Assembly: GCF_000697965.2 (NCBI RefSeq)
Contig: NZ_CP015880.1
Location: 558,001-622,000, forward strand
Direction of reading: 5' to 3'
Source of the DNA: Ensifer adhaerens
Lineage (GTDB): Bacteria; Pseudomonadota; Alphaproteobacteria; Rhizobiales; Rhizobiaceae
DNA length: 64,000 nt
Translations under genes and position numbers: made by a program
Notes under the pieces: generated by a model
What the model was told of the DNA's origin: nothing
The model's input: only the letters and a program-made list of their open reading frames with translations
Databases searched by the model: none
Shown: positions 26,020-37,641 of the stretch, in pieces
Layout: each line of letters begins with the position of its first letter
How positions within the stretch are numbered: position 1 is the stretch's first letter

Positions 26020-27120
26020 ATGTCCTATGATCAGAAGCGTGTCGTCGATGCCATTCGCGCCTTCGAGGCCGGCGAAATCGTCGTCGTCACCGATGACGAC
26101 GGCCGCGAGAACGAGGGCGACCTGATCGTCGCGGCGGTGCATTGCACGCCGGAAAAGATGGCCTTCATCGTGCGCCACACCTCGGGCATCGTCTGCACGC
26201 CGATGCCGCGCGAGGAGGCCAAGCGCCTGAACCTCAACGCCATGGTGGCGGAAAACGATTCCGCGCACACCACCGCCTTCACAGTCTCGGTCGACTTCAA
26301 GCACGGCACGACGACGGGCATTTCCGCCGACGACCGCACGCTGACGGTACGCAACCTCGCCAATCCCAATGTCGGGCCGACGGACTTCGTTCGCCCCGGC
26401 CACATTTTCCCGCTGGTCGCGCGCGAAGGCGGCGTTCTCATGCGCTCCGGCCATACGGAAGCTGCCGTCGACCTCTGCAGGCTCGCCAGCCTGCCGCCGA
26501 TCGGCGTCATCTGCGAACTCGTCAATGACGACGGCACCGTCATGCGTGGGCCGCAGGTGGCGAGCTTCGCCGACACCCATGGCCTGAAGCAGGTTTCGGT
26601 CGCCGATCTCATCGCCTATCGTCAGCGCAAGGAAACGCTGATCGAGCATGGCGGCTCCTTCGATATCGAGACGCCCTATGGTCCGGCCAAGGGACATTCC
26701 TATTCTCTGCCCTGGGATCCGATGCAGCATCTCGCCGTCGTCTTTGGCGACATCCGTGACGGCGTCGATATCCCGGTTCGCCTGCATCTCGAAAATGTCG
26801 GCGCCGACGTCTTCGGCAGGGACTGCCAGATCGACCGCATCATGAAGCGCATTGCCGATGAGGGCAGGGGGGTCATCGTCTATCTGCGCGAAGGCTCGGT
26901 CGGCGTCGGCGTGTCGCAGACGGCGCGCAAGGGCAAGCACGAGCGCGAAGCGCACGACGAGGCGCAGGCGCGCGAAAACGAGTGGCTGGAAATCGGCCTC
27001 GGCGCGCAGATCCTGAAGGATCTCGGCATCAGCTCCATCAGGCTGCTCGCTTCGCGTGAACGCCACTATGTCGGCCTCGAAGGCTTCGGCATCAAGATCG
27101 TCGGGACCGACATCATCTAA
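26020..27120 (+). CDS. ribB: 3,4-dihydroxy-2-butanone-4-phosphate synthase with degenerate GTP-cyclohydrolase-like C-terminal domain
   Basis: 366 residues. The N-terminal DHBP synthase domain (1-200) is intact: VTDDDGRENEGDLIVAA, HTSGIVC, RPGHIFPLVAREGGVLMRSG, GHTEAAVDL. It supplies the four-carbon unit of riboflavin. The second domain (210-366) has the cyclohydrolase II fold, but the zinc motif CLTGDVFGSxRCDC is reduced to ADVFGRDCQIDR, so GTP cyclohydrolase activity is unlikely. This is the RibBX-type hybrid known in alphaproteobacteria. It ends at a strong terminator. Confidence 0.93.
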   Translation: MSYDQKRVVDAIRAFEAGEIVVVTDDDGRENEGDLIVAAVHCTPEKMAFIVRHTSGIVCTPMPREEAKRLNLNAMVAENDSAHTTAFTVSVDFKHGTTTGISADDRTLTVRNLANPNVGPTDFVRPGHIFPLVAREGGVLMRSGHTEAAVDLCRLASLPPIGVICELVNDDGTVMRGPQVASFADTHGLKQVSVADLIAYRQRKETLIEHGGSFDIETPYGPAKGHSYSLPWDPMQHLAVVFGDIRDGVDIPVRLHLENVGADVFGRDCQIDRIMKRIADEGRGVIVYLREGSVGVGVSQTARKGKHEREAHDEAQARENEWLEIGLGAQILKDLGISSIRLLASRERHYVGLEGFGIKIVGTDII

Positions 27121-27144
27121 AGACGCGTCGCTCTCGCATGCATC

Positions 27145-27177
27145 AGGCCCGGATCATCGATCCGGGCCTTGTCTTTT
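27145..27177 (+). terminator. Rho-independent terminator of ribB
   Basis: AGGCCCGGATC (27145-27155) pairs perfectly with GATCCGGGCCT (27159-27169) across ATC, followed by TGTCTTTT. Confidence 0.85.
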
Positions 27178-27195
27178 ATGCTCGGCGGCAGCCAA

Positions 27196-27222
27196 CAAAA
27201 AAGCCGCGCTCGAAGCGCGGCT
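27196..27222 (-). terminator. Rho-independent terminator of the IalB-like gene
   Basis: AGCCGCGCT (27202-27210) pairs with AGCGCGGCT (27214-27222). On the minus strand the stem is followed by TTTTTTG. It lies 29 bp beyond the stop of the minus-strand gene. Confidence 0.85.
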
Positions 27223-27250
27223 CTTTGTTTGTCTTTGAATTTGTCGCCGT

Positions 27251-27781
27251 TCAGGGCAACGCGTCGTAGCCTTCGCCGAAGCCCTTGAGGTCGACAGGGA
27301 TGCCGATGCCTTCTTCGGGCGACTGGAAGACGATGAAGGTCGCGGTCGCACCGGAACGGAAGGTCTTCAATAGTTCGTCCTCGAGCACCACTTCTGCGTA
27401 GCAGCCGTCGGAGAAGCAACGCACGAAATAGGCGCGGCCGATATCCTTGCCGTCGACGTTCAGGCCGAGGCCGTTCGGCAGAAGCACGCCGAGCGGAGCG
27501 AGTACGCGCAGGATCTTGGCCTTGCGATCCGCAGTCTTCAAAACGACCACCGACAGGCCAACTTCGGGCCGGTCTTCGGCGATGACGTTTTGCATCAGCG
27601 CGCACTGGTCAGCGGAGGCGCCCGGCGGCTGATCGCAGACGATCGACCATGCGCCATGGTTGGACTTGACCGTGCCGGGTGTTCCGGCGGGCTGCTGGGC
27701 CAGGCTTTGAGCCGGGAGAGCGAGAACGGCAAGGCCGAAGGCGGCGAAGGCCGACAGTCGGGAAAAGAGGGGCAGGCCCAT
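27251..27781 (-). CDS. Invasion-associated locus B (IalB) family periplasmic protein
   Basis: 176 residues from ATG 27781, which has GAGG six bases upstream. Signal peptide MGLPLFSRLSAFAAFGLAV to about SLAQQ. The mature protein contains HGAWSIVCDQPPG, the conserved Cys pair region FVRCFSDGCYAEV and FQSPEEGIGIPVDLKGF, all typical of IalB. First named in Bartonella as erythrocyte-invasion factors, these are widespread small periplasmic proteins in rhizobia with no settled role. It is divergent from coxB, with a 366-bp shared upstream region. Confidence 0.85.
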   Translation of the reverse strand: MGLPLFSRLSAFAAFGLAVLALPAQSLAQQPAGTPGTVKSNHGAWSIVCDQPPGASADQCALMQNVIAEDRPEVGLSVVVLKTADRKAKILRVLAPLGVLLPNGLGLNVDGKDIGRAYFVRCFSDGCYAEVVLEDELLKTFRSGATATFIVFQSPEEGIGIPVDLKGFGEGYDALP

Positions 27782-28147
27782 GTAAACCTCAAAACGTCGA
27801 ATCATCAGGGCTATTCTTGAAGCGCGCAGGAATAAATGAAAAGCCCTGCGGGGCACATTCCAGCGCCATATGGCGGAAATTGGGCGGGTTGGGCGCCCTA
27901 TCCGGCGCGCCGCCGTCAAAGCGCTGTGCAATCGGATCGCCAAGCGCGCAGAAGAGCCCCTATAGGTGGTTTCGCCACGGGTTTCGAGGGGTGCCTGTGT
28001 GAAAAGCTGCGTTTGTGCAAAAATGCCGCATGGGGTTGATTGGTCAGATGTTGCGGCATCGGACAAACTGTGGTTTGAAGCGCAGCAGTATCGCAGGGAT
28101 TCTGCGTTCCGGTTTGATCCTGATCAAGCGCATTGGGGAGACACATT
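27782..28147. other. Divergent upstream region between the IalB-like gene and coxB
   Basis: 366 bp without a gene. It holds an 8-bp inverted repeat, ATGCCGCA at 28023-28030 and TGCGGCAT at 28052-28059, with a half-site TTGAT between, and a perfect oxygen-regulator box at 28114-28127. The coxB ribosome site GGGGAG is at 28135-28140. I could not place the -35/-10 elements with confidence. Confidence 0.6.
28114..28127. promoter_or_regulatory. FNR/FixK-type anaerobox upstream of coxB
   Basis: TTGATCCTGATCAA is an exact match to the palindrome TTGAT-N4-ATCAA bound by FixK/FnrN-type Crp-FNR regulators in rhizobia. It lies 20 bp before the GTG of coxB, so it is near or downstream of the transcription start. 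That position is more often compatible with repression than activation. This would lower the aa3 oxidase operon when oxygen is scarce, but direction is inferred from position only. Confidence 0.7.
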
Positions 28148-30738
<2,591 letters not shown>

Positions 30739-30836
30739 CGGGCAAAGAACAGAAGCCGCCGGTTCCGGCGGCTTCACCCCGCCGGGCAACCGGCGACACA
30801 CGGCCCTTGCGGCCGGGACTTTTGCAGGGACAGGAC

Positions 30837-31793
30837 ATGACGGTCATCGACAATCACGAAGCAGTCGGCATGGAAGGCGTACCGCGCCTGTCCGAAGCCT
30901 CTGCGCGCGATTACTTCGAGCTTTTGAAGCCGCGTGTCATGTCCCTGGTCGTCTTCACGGCATTCGCCGGGCTGGTGCTGGCACCAGGACACATCAATCC
31001 TTTCATCGGTTTCATCGCCATCCTCTGCATCGCCGTCGGCGCTGGCGCCTCGGGCGCGCTGAACATGTGGTATGACGCCGACATCGACGCGGTCATGACC
31101 CGTACCGCCAAGCGCCCGATCCCGGCAGGCAAGATCCTGCCGCAGGAAGCGCTGGCATTCGGCCTGACGCTGTCTGCTTTTTCCGTGATCATCCTCGGGC
31201 TCGCCGTCAATTGGCTCGCAGCCGGGTTGCTCGCATTCACCATCTTCTTCTACGTGGTCATCTACACGATGTGGCTGAAGCGCTCGACGCCGCAGAACAT
31301 CGTCATCGGCGGTGCTGCCGGCGCTTTCCCGCCGATGATCGGCTGGGCCTGCGTGACCGGCGCCGTGTCGGTGGAGAGCATCGTGCTTTTCCTGATCACC
31401 TTCCTATGGACCCCGGCGCATTTCTGGGCGCTCGCCCTCTTCAAGATGGGCGACTACGGCGCTGTCGGCGTACCGATGATGCCAAATGTCTGCGGCCAGG
31501 CGACCACCAAGAAGCAGATCGTCATCTACGCCGTTCTGACCGCACTTATCGGCATCTGTCCCACCTTGCTCGGTTTTGCGAGCATTGGTTACGGCGCAGT
31601 CGCAGCGGCCCTCGGCCTTGGCTTCGTATGGTACTCGATCGGCGTGCTGCGCATGCCGGAATCAGATGAGCGCATGCTGCCGGCCAAGAAGCTCTTTGCC
31701 TTCTCGATCATGTATCTGTTCGTGATCTTCTCCGCCCTGATGGCGGATCACCTGATCGTCAATATCTGGCTGAATGCCGGGAGTATTGCCTGA
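30837..31793 (+). CDS. ctaB: Protohaem IX farnesyltransferase (haem O synthase)
   Basis: 318 residues from ATG 30837 ([20 protein letters not shown]). The UbiA-type prenyltransferase motif [20 protein letters not shown] holds the Asp-rich Mg-diphosphate site. Several membrane helices follow, and a second Asp-containing region is at [16 protein letters not shown]. It adds farnesyl to haem B, making the haem O precursor of haem A for CoxA. Its stop overlaps the next ATG by one base (TGATG). A long in-frame extension upstream inside coxA is rejected. Confidence 0.96.
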   Translation: MTVIDNHEAVGMEGVPRLSEASARDYFELLKPRVMSLVVFTAFAGLVLAPGHINPFIGFIAILCIAVGAGASGALNMWYDADIDAVMTRTAKRPIPAGKILPQEALAFGLTLSAFSVIILGLAVNWLAAGLLAFTIFFYVVIYTMWLKRSTPQNIVIGGAAGAFPPMIGWACVTGAVSVESIVLFLITFLWTPAHFWALALFKMGDYGAVGVPMMPNVCGQATTKKQIVIYAVLTALIGICPTLLGFASIGYGAVAAALGLGFVWYSIGVLRMPESDERMLPAKKLFAFSIMYLFVIFSALMADHLIVNIWLNAGSIA

Positions 31794-31933
31794 TGGAAAC
31801 CGTCAAGCTCACTGATGCCCAGAAGAAATCGCGCTGCGGCCGCAACATCGCGCTCGGCTTCGTGCTCTTCGGCCTCGTCGTCCTCTTCTACATCGTCACG
31901 CTGATCAAGTTCGGCAACGGCATGGTCAACTGA
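31793..31933 (+). CDS. Small single-helix CoxF-like protein of the aa3 oxidase operon
   Basis: 46 residues, [20 protein letters not shown] followed by one membrane helix (about residues 20-40, [20 protein letters not shown]) and a short tail GNGMVN. It is too short for most gene finders, but it is coupled to ctaB by TGATG and sits between ctaB and ctaG, where rhizobial aa3 clusters carry a small CoxF-type membrane protein. Role: oxidase assembly or minor subunit, by context only. Confidence 0.82.
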   Translation: METVKLTDAQKKSRCGRNIALGFVLFGLVVLFYIVTLIKFGNGMVN

Positions 31934-31944
31934 GGCGAAATGGC

Positions 31945-32538
31945 ATGACGAAATCACCGCAGACCACAAGCTCGCAGCGCTCCAACCGCGTCGTCGTCGG
32001 CACTTGCCTCGCCTTCGTTGGCGGCATGGTGGGCATGGCCTATGCGGCTGTACCGCTTTACGACATGTTCTGCCGCGTCACCGGCTATAACGGCACGACG
32101 CAGCGCGTCGAGCAGGCGTCGGACGTCATCCTCGACGAGAAGGTCAAGGTCACCTTTGACGCGAACACTTCGGGCGGCCTGCCCTGGGAGTTCAAGCCGG
32201 TCCAGCGCGACATCGACATCCGCATCGGTGAAACGGTGCAGGTGATGTATAAGGCAAAGAACCTGTCGTCGAAGCCGACGACGGGCCAGGCGACCTTCAA
32301 CGTCACGCCGATGCAGGCGGGCGCCTATTTCAACAAGGTCCAGTGCTTCTGCTTCACCGAGACGACCCTGCAGCCGGGAGAGGAGATGGAGATGCCGGTG
32401 GTATTCTTCGTCGATCCGGACATGGTCAAGGCGGTGGAGACCAAGGACATCAAGACGCTGACCCTTTCCTACACCTTCTATCCGCGCGAACCGTCGAAAC
32501 CGGTCGCACAGGTGAAGACGGAACAGAACAAACTTTGA
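31945..32538 (+). CDS. ctaG: Cytochrome c oxidase copper chaperone (Cox11/CtaG)
   Basis: 197 residues. One N-terminal membrane anchor ([19 protein letters not shown]) is followed by a periplasmic immunoglobulin-like domain. Copper-binding cysteines lie in VQCFCFTE, and a further conserved Cys in [14 protein letters not shown]. It delivers copper to the CuB site of CoxA. Twelve bases separate it from the small protein gene before. Confidence 0.96.
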   Translation: MTKSPQTTSSQRSNRVVVGTCLAFVGGMVGMAYAAVPLYDMFCRVTGYNGTTQRVEQASDVILDEKVKVTFDANTSGGLPWEFKPVQRDIDIRIGETVQVMYKAKNLSSKPTTGQATFNVTPMQAGAYFNKVQCFCFTETTLQPGEEMEMPVVFFVDPDMVKAVETKDIKTLTLSYTFYPREPSKPVAQVKTEQNKL

Positions 32539-32602
32539 CTGGAGGTCCTTTTCGGCTATGCCGGAAGGGCGACAAGAGAGAGACATATCGGGGATTACTG
32601 AC

Positions 32603-33481
32603 ATGGCCGGTGCGCATCAGAAGAATCACGACTACCACATCATCGACCCGAGCCCCTGGCCGCTGCTTGCTTCCATCGGCGCCTTTGTCATGGCGTTCGG
32701 CGGCATCTGCTACATGCGTTACCTGTCGGGTAGCTCGCTGAAGATCTTCGGCCTCGAGCTTGCCAACGTCTGGATCCTGCTCGCAGGCCTCATCATCGTG
32801 CTCTACACCATGTACGGCTGGTGGTCGGACACGGTGAAGGAAGCGCACGAGGGCCACCACACCCGCGTCGTTTCGCTGCATCTGCGCTACGGCATGCTCA
32901 TGTTCATCGCTTCTGAAGTGATGTTCTTCGCGGCCTGGTTCTGGGCCTTCTTCGATGCGAGCCTGTTCCCGGGTGAAGCCATCCAGGCAACCCGCGCTAC
33001 CTTCACCGGTGGCGTCTGGCCGCCGAAGGGCATCGAAGTGCTCGATCCGTGGCACTTGCCGCTCTACAACACCGTCATCCTGCTTTTGTCGGGCACGACG
33101 GTGACCTGGGCGCATCACGCGCTGCTGCACAATGACCGCAAGGGCCTGATCAACGGCCTGACGCTGACGGTCGTGCTCGGCGTGCTGTTCTCCTTCGTCC
33201 AGGCGTACGAATACGCCCACGCTCCCTTCGCCTTCAAGGACTCGATCTACGGCGCGACCTTCTTCATGGCGACCGGTTTCCACGGCTTCCACGTTCTGGT
33301 CGGCACGATCTTCCTGCTCGTCTGCCTGTTCCGCGCACTGCGTGGTGACTTCACACCGAAGCAGCACTTCGGCTTCGAAGCGGCCGCCTGGTACTGGCAC
33401 TTCGTTGACGTCGTCTGGCTGTTCCTGTTCTTCTCCATCTACATCTGGGGAAGCTGGGGCGCGCCGATCGCGCACGGCTGA
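32603..33481 (+). CDS. ctaE: Cytochrome c oxidase subunit III
   Basis: 292 residues from ATG 32603 ([20 protein letters not shown]). Seven membrane helices. Family motifs include [33 protein letters not shown] and [13 protein letters not shown], with [14 protein letters not shown] at the end. It stabilises the proton-pumping core. A strong hairpin terminator follows, closing the structural part of the operon. Confidence 0.97.
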   Translation: MAGAHQKNHDYHIIDPSPWPLLASIGAFVMAFGGICYMRYLSGSSLKIFGLELANVWILLAGLIIVLYTMYGWWSDTVKEAHEGHHTRVVSLHLRYGMLMFIASEVMFFAAWFWAFFDASLFPGEAIQATRATFTGGVWPPKGIEVLDPWHLPLYNTVILLLSGTTVTWAHHALLHNDRKGLINGLTLTVVLGVLFSFVQAYEYAHAPFAFKDSIYGATFFMATGFHGFHVLVGTIFLLVCLFRALRGDFTPKQHFGFEAAAWYWHFVDVVWLFLFFSIYIWGSWGAPIAHG

Positions 33482-33503
33482 TAGCGCGAGCATCTAAGTC
33501 AAG

Positions 33504-33543
33504 GAACAAGGCGGTTGCAGTCATGCAGCCGCCTTGTTCTTTT
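33504..33543 (+). terminator. Terminator after ctaE
   Basis: GAACAAGGCGGTTGCA (33504-33519) pairs with TGCAGCCGCCTTGTTC (33524-33539) with one wobble and a GTCA loop, followed by TTTTGG. Confidence 0.8.
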
Positions 33544-33581
33544 GGTGGTGTGCCCGCAGATCGGCTTGAGGGGAGACGGAA

Positions 33582-34070
33582 ATGAGGTTGGCCTTGGTGG
33601 CTGCGACGCTAGTGGTATCCGGCGGTTTTCCCGCTGCGGCGGCCGATAGCGCGGACAGGGTTGTCGTGCACAAGGAGCGGCGGCTGTTGCAGCTCTTGCA
33701 AGGTGACCAGGTGATCCGTGAATACACGGTTGCCCTCGGCGGCAACCCCATCGGTCACAAGCGTCAGGAGGGAGACCAGCGGACGCCGGAAGGGCTCTAT
33801 TCTCTCGACTGGCGCAATCCCGGCAGCGGTTACTACAAGTCCATCCACGTCTCTTATCCGGCGCTGGCCGATGTCTCTGCCGCTGCCGCGAACGGTGTCG
33901 ATCCGGGCGGCATGATCATGATCCATGGCCAGCCCAATTATTTCGGCTGGCTGGCCTTTTTGACGCAGCGCTTCGATTGGACGAATGGCTGCATTGCCGT
34001 TACCAATGCCGAAATGGAAGAAATCTGGGCCATGGTTCCCAACAACACGCCAATCGAGATCAAGCCGTGA
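33582..34070 (+). CDS. L,D-transpeptidase (YkuD) family protein
   Basis: 162 residues with a signal peptide (MRLALVAATLVVSGGFPAAA). The YkuD catalytic pattern is MIHGQPNY with the His and, near residue 140, WTNGCIAVTNAEM with the nucleophile Cys in a T-N-G-C context instead of the common S-x-G-C. It would cross-link or trim peptidoglycan, or attach proteins to it. Its stop overlaps the DUF983 start in GTGA, so it is coupled to the oxidase-assembly genes downstream. It lies behind the ctaE terminator and may have its own promoter. Confidence 0.85.
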   Translation: MRLALVAATLVVSGGFPAAAADSADRVVVHKERRLLQLLQGDQVIREYTVALGGNPIGHKRQEGDQRTPEGLYSLDWRNPGSGYYKSIHVSYPALADVSAAAANGVDPGGMIMIHGQPNYFGWLAFLTQRFDWTNGCIAVTNAEMEEIWAMVPNNTPIEIKP

Positions 34071-34450
34071 GTGAAGACAAGGCACATTTCCCGCCGGTTG
34101 ACCCGGTGATGACCGGGATCAAGGGGCTTTGCCCGCGCTGCGGCCAGGGCAAGCTTTTCGACGGGTTTCTGAAGGTCAAGCCCGCCTGCGCAAGCTGTGA
34201 TCTCGACTACAAGTTCGCCGATGCCGGCGACGGTCCCGTGGTCTTCGTGATCCTGATCGTCGGCTTCATTGTCGTCGGCGCGGCGCTCTGGGCGGAGGTC
34301 AACTTCAACCCGCCGCTCTGGCTGCATTTCATCTTGTGGATCCCGCTTGCGGTGATTTTCAGCCTCGGCCTGACGCGGATGCTGAAGGGTATCCTGATCA
34401 ACCTGCAATATCGCAACAATGCGCGTCCCGGCGAGATCGACCGTGGCTGA
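34067..34450 (+). CDS. DUF983 zinc-ribbon membrane protein
   Basis: 127 residues from GTG 34067 (VSEDKAHFPPVDPVMTGI). A zinc ribbon LCPRCGQGKLFDGFLKV then ACASC is followed by two membrane helices (VVFVILIVGFIVVGAALW and LWLHFILWIPLAVIFSLGL). DUF983 proteins accompany cox operons in many alphaproteobacteria, probably in oxidase biogenesis. It overlaps the genes on both sides (4 and 8 bases). Confidence 0.87.
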   Translation: MSEDKAHFPPVDPVMTGIKGLCPRCGQGKLFDGFLKVKPACASCDLDYKFADAGDGPVVFVILIVGFIVVGAALWAEVNFNPPLWLHFILWIPLAVIFSLGLTRMLKGILINLQYRNNARPGEIDRG

Positions 34451-35186
34451 GATCGCGACCAGCAAAAAGCGTGGCCTGATCGGCCGCATCGGCACGTTGC
34501 TGCTGCTCGTCGCGACATTTGCCATTCTTGTCTCTCTCGGTACCTGGCAGATGCAGCGGCTACACTGGAAGGAAAGCTTGCTTTCAGCCATGGCCGAGCG
34601 CAGGTCTGCGCCGCCGGCGACGCTTGCCGAGATCGAGAAGATCCTCGCTGATGGTGGCGACATCGACTACCGCACGGTTTCGGTGACCGGTGGGTTCGAC
34701 CACACCAAGGAGCGGCATTTCTTCGCGACGTTCAATGGCCGCACCGGCTATTACGTCTTCACGCCGCTACGGCTGGACGACGACCGTTTTCTCTTCGTCA
34801 ATCGCGGTTTCGTGCCTTTCGAGCAGAAGGATGCATCGACCCGGCTTGCCGGCGAGCTTCCCGCCTTCGTAGGCGTTCATGGTCTTGCAAGGCCGAAGCT
34901 TGACGGAAAGCCGTCGTCGCTCGTTCCCGACAACGACCTCGCCAAGAACATCTTCTACTGGAAGGATCTCGACACGATGGCGTCTTCGGTCGGCCTTCCC
35001 GCCGACAAGGTCGTGCCGCTGTTCGTCGATGCCGATGCGACGCCCAATCCGGGCGGTCTGCCGATTGGCGGTGTCACCCAGTTCGACCTGCCCAACAACC
35101 ACCTGCAATATGCGCTGACCTGGTATGGGCTGGCAGCGGCTCTGGTGTTGGTCAGCGGCATCTATGCTATGCGGCGCGGGCGATAG
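34443..35186 (+). CDS. SURF1 family cytochrome oxidase biogenesis protein
   Basis: 247 residues from GTG 34443; an ATG at 34419 in the same frame gives eight more. Two membrane helices, one near each end (TLLLLVATFAILVSLGTWQ and YALTWYGLAAALVLVSGIYA), flank a soluble loop. Family signatures are LGTWQMQRLHWK, GFDHTKERHFF, FLFVNRGFVP and the terminal NNHLQYALTWYGLA. SURF1 proteins help deliver haem a to CoxA. The overlap with DUF983 implies coupled translation. Confidence 0.92.
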   Translation: MAEIATSKKRGLIGRIGTLLLLVATFAILVSLGTWQMQRLHWKESLLSAMAERRSAPPATLAEIEKILADGGDIDYRTVSVTGGFDHTKERHFFATFNGRTGYYVFTPLRLDDDRFLFVNRGFVPFEQKDASTRLAGELPAFVGVHGLARPKLDGKPSSLVPDNDLAKNIFYWKDLDTMASSVGLPADKVVPLFVDADATPNPGGLPIGGVTQFDLPNNHLQYALTWYGLAAALVLVSGIYAMRRGR

Positions 35187-35240
35187 TCTCGCGTTTGCCG
35201 TCATGCTAACCGTGTGGGACGAACGGCGGTGGGAGCAATT

Positions 35241-35606
35241 ATGACGATCATTGCAAACACATTGATTGCTTTGACCGGCTTGCTGCATATCGGTTTTCTG
35301 GTGCTGGAAATGTTCCTGTGGACCGGGCCGAAGGGAAGGGCCGTGTTCCGCATGACGGCCGAGCAGGCCGAGGCGACACGGGTGCTCGCGGCCAACCAGG
35401 GGCTCTACAACGGCTTTCTTGCCGCCGGTCTGTTCTGGTCGTTGATCCAGGCGGAAGCCGCCTTTGCCTTTCAGCTGAAGGTGTTCTTCCTTGTGTGCGT
35501 GGTCGTTGCCGCTATATATGGCGCGTGGTCGGTCAAGCCGCGCATCCTCCTCATCCAGGGCGGCCCGGCGATCGCAGCGCTCGTTTTCCTACTAATGGCA
35601 TCCTGA
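35241..35606 (+). CDS. DUF1304 small membrane protein
   Basis: 121 residues from ATG 35241 with four predicted membrane helices. The pattern IALTGLLHIGFLVLEMFLW, then LAANQGLYNGFLAAGLFW, is characteristic of DUF1304. Function unknown. It lies between SURF1 (54 bp) and ispH (3 bp), so it is very likely in the ispH transcript. It is not a usual member of the oxidase cluster. Confidence 0.85.
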   Translation: MTIIANTLIALTGLLHIGFLVLEMFLWTGPKGRAVFRMTAEQAEATRVLAANQGLYNGFLAAGLFWSLIQAEAAFAFQLKVFFLVCVVVAAIYGAWSVKPRILLIQGGPAIAALVFLLMAS

Positions 35607-35609
35607 TCC

Positions 35610-36620
35610 ATGGCATCATCAGCGGCAGAAAAATCCCCGATCACCATCCGCCTTTGCGGCCCGCGCGGCTTTTGCGCCGGCGTCGACCGCGCGATCCAGA
35701 TCGTCGTCCTGGCGCTGAAGGAATTCGGCGCACCGGTCTATGTCCGCCATGAGATCGTCCACAATCGCTACGTCGTCGAAGGCCTCGAAGCCAAGGGCGC
35801 AATCTTCGTTGAAGAGCTCGACGAGATCCCGCCGGAGCACCGCAAGCAACCGGTCGTCTTTTCGGCGCACGGCGTGCCGAAATCGGTGCCCGCCGACGCG
35901 GATGCCCGCAACCTTTTCTATCTCGACGCCACCTGTCCGCTGGTCTCGAAAGTCCACAAGCAGGCGATGCGCCACAACCGCCTCGGCCGCCATGTGGTCC
36001 TGATCGGCCATGCCGGCCATCCGGAAGTGATCGGCACTATGGGCCAATTGCCTGAAGGCACGGTATCGCTGGTCGAGACCGTCGAGGACGCCGACGTCTA
36101 TCAGCCGCCGGACCCGGACAATCTTGGTTTCGTCACCCAGACGACACTGTCGGTCGACGACACCGCCGGCGTCATCAAGCGGCTGCACGAGCGCTTCCCG
36201 AACCTGACGGCGCCCGCCGCCGATTCGATTTGCTACGCCACCACCAATCGCCAGGAGGCGGTGAAGCAGGCAGCACCCGGCTGCGACCTGTTCCTGGTCG
36301 TCGGCGCGCCCAACTCGTCCAATTCCAAGCGGCTTGTCGAGGTGGCCCTTCGGGCCGGCGCGAAAAAATCAGTGCTGGTCCAGCGGGCGTCGGAAATCGA
36401 CTGGGACGAAATCGGCGATATCTCTACGGTCGGCCTGTCGGCCGGCGCGTCTGCGCCGGAAGTAATCGTCAACGAGATCATCGAGGCGTTTCGCGAACGC
36501 TACGACGCTTCGGTGGAACTTGCCGATACGGTCGAGGAGAACGAGAACTTCCTCGTAAACCGCGAGATCCGCCACGTGCCGCTGACGGCTGCCGACATGG
36601 CCTTCGTCAACGGCGAATAA
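35610..36620 (+). CDS. ispH: 4-hydroxy-3-methylbut-2-enyl diphosphate reductase
   Basis: 336 residues. The three Cys ligands of the iron-sulfur cluster appear in [24 protein letters not shown] and [13 protein letters not shown]. Conserved VVFSAHGVP and [14 protein letters not shown] complete the active site. It makes isopentenyl and dimethylallyl diphosphate, the last MEP-pathway step (dxs is at the window start). Downstream thrB follows after 40 bp. Confidence 0.97.
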   Translation: MASSAAEKSPITIRLCGPRGFCAGVDRAIQIVVLALKEFGAPVYVRHEIVHNRYVVEGLEAKGAIFVEELDEIPPEHRKQPVVFSAHGVPKSVPADADARNLFYLDATCPLVSKVHKQAMRHNRLGRHVVLIGHAGHPEVIGTMGQLPEGTVSLVETVEDADVYQPPDPDNLGFVTQTTLSVDDTAGVIKRLHERFPNLTAPAADSICYATTNRQEAVKQAAPGCDLFLVVGAPNSSNSKRLVEVALRAGAKKSVLVQRASEIDWDEIGDISTVGLSAGASAPEVIVNEIIEAFRERYDASVELADTVEENENFLVNREIRHVPLTAADMAFVNGE

Positions 36621-36660
36621 GCCGCATTCCCTGCCCGCATTTTCTTGAGAGTGGACACCC

Positions 36661-37641
36661 TTGGCCGTTTACACCGATATTACGGAAGATGATCTCGCCC
36701 GTTTTCTCACCGCTTATGACGTCGGCCAGCTGACCTCCTACAAGGGGATCGCCGAGGGTGTCGAGAACTCCAATTTCCTGCTGCACACGACCAAAGGCTC
36801 CTACATCCTCACGCTCTACGAAAAGCGCGTGAATGCCGGCGACCTGCCGTTCTTCCTGGGCCTCATGCATCATCTGGCCGAACGTGGGTTGTCCTGCCCG
36901 CTGCCGCTGCCGCGCGCCGATGGCGAGCTACTCGGTGAGCTCTCCGGCCGCCCTGCCGCCGTCATCTCCTTCCTCGAGGGCATGTGGCTGAGAAAGCCTG
37001 AAGCCAAGCACTGCCACGAAGTGGGCAAGGCGCTGGCGGCCATGCACGTCGCCGGCGAAGGCTTTGCGCTGAAGCGCACCAATGCGCTCTCCGTCGGCGG
37101 CTGGCGGCCGCTCTGGGTCAATTCCGAAGCGCGCGCCGATGAGGTTCAGGCAGGTCTCAAGGACGAGATATCGGCGGAGCTCGAACATCTGGAGCGCCAT
37201 TGGCCGAAATCGCTGCCGGAAGGCGTCATCCACGCCGATCTCTTTCCGGACAACGTCTTCTTCCTCGGCGACCAGCTCTCCGGGCTGATCGACTTCTACT
37301 TCGCCTGCAACGACTATCTCGCCTATGACGTCGCCGTCTGCCTCAATTCCTGGTGCTTCGAGAAGAACGGCTCCTACAACATCACCAAGGGCATGGCGAT
37401 GCTTTCGGGCTACGAGAGCGTGCGCAAGCTGACGCCCGCCGAGGTCGACGCCCTGCCGCTGCTTTGCCGCGGCTCGGCGCTGCGCTTCTTCCTGACGCGC
37501 CTCTACGACTGGCTGATGACGCCCGCGGGCGCGTTGGTGGTCAAGAAAGATCCGCTCGAATATCTGACGAAGATCCGGTTCCACCGGGCGATTACGTCCA
37601 GCGCCGAATATGGCCTGCGCCGGGACGGGGGTCAGGCATGA
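36661..37641 (+). CDS. thrB: Homoserine kinase, aminoglycoside-phosphotransferase-fold type
   Basis: 326 residues from TTG 36661 ([16 protein letters not shown]). It is not the GHMP type: the catalytic loop [11 protein letters not shown] and the metal-binding LIDFYFAC are those of choline-kinase/APH-like enzymes, as in rhizobial and Pseudomonas ThrB. It phosphorylates homoserine, the step before ThrC (encoded at 45.6 kb). TTG is used because no ATG fits the family start. The stop overlaps rnhA in ATGA. Confidence 0.93.
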   Translation: MAVYTDITEDDLARFLTAYDVGQLTSYKGIAEGVENSNFLLHTTKGSYILTLYEKRVNAGDLPFFLGLMHHLAERGLSCPLPLPRADGELLGELSGRPAAVISFLEGMWLRKPEAKHCHEVGKALAAMHVAGEGFALKRTNALSVGGWRPLWVNSEARADEVQAGLKDEISAELEHLERHWPKSLPEGVIHADLFPDNVFFLGDQLSGLIDFYFACNDYLAYDVAVCLNSWCFEKNGSYNITKGMAMLSGYESVRKLTPAEVDALPLLCRGSALRFFLTRLYDWLMTPAGALVVKKDPLEYLTKIRFHRAITSSAEYGLRRDGGQA

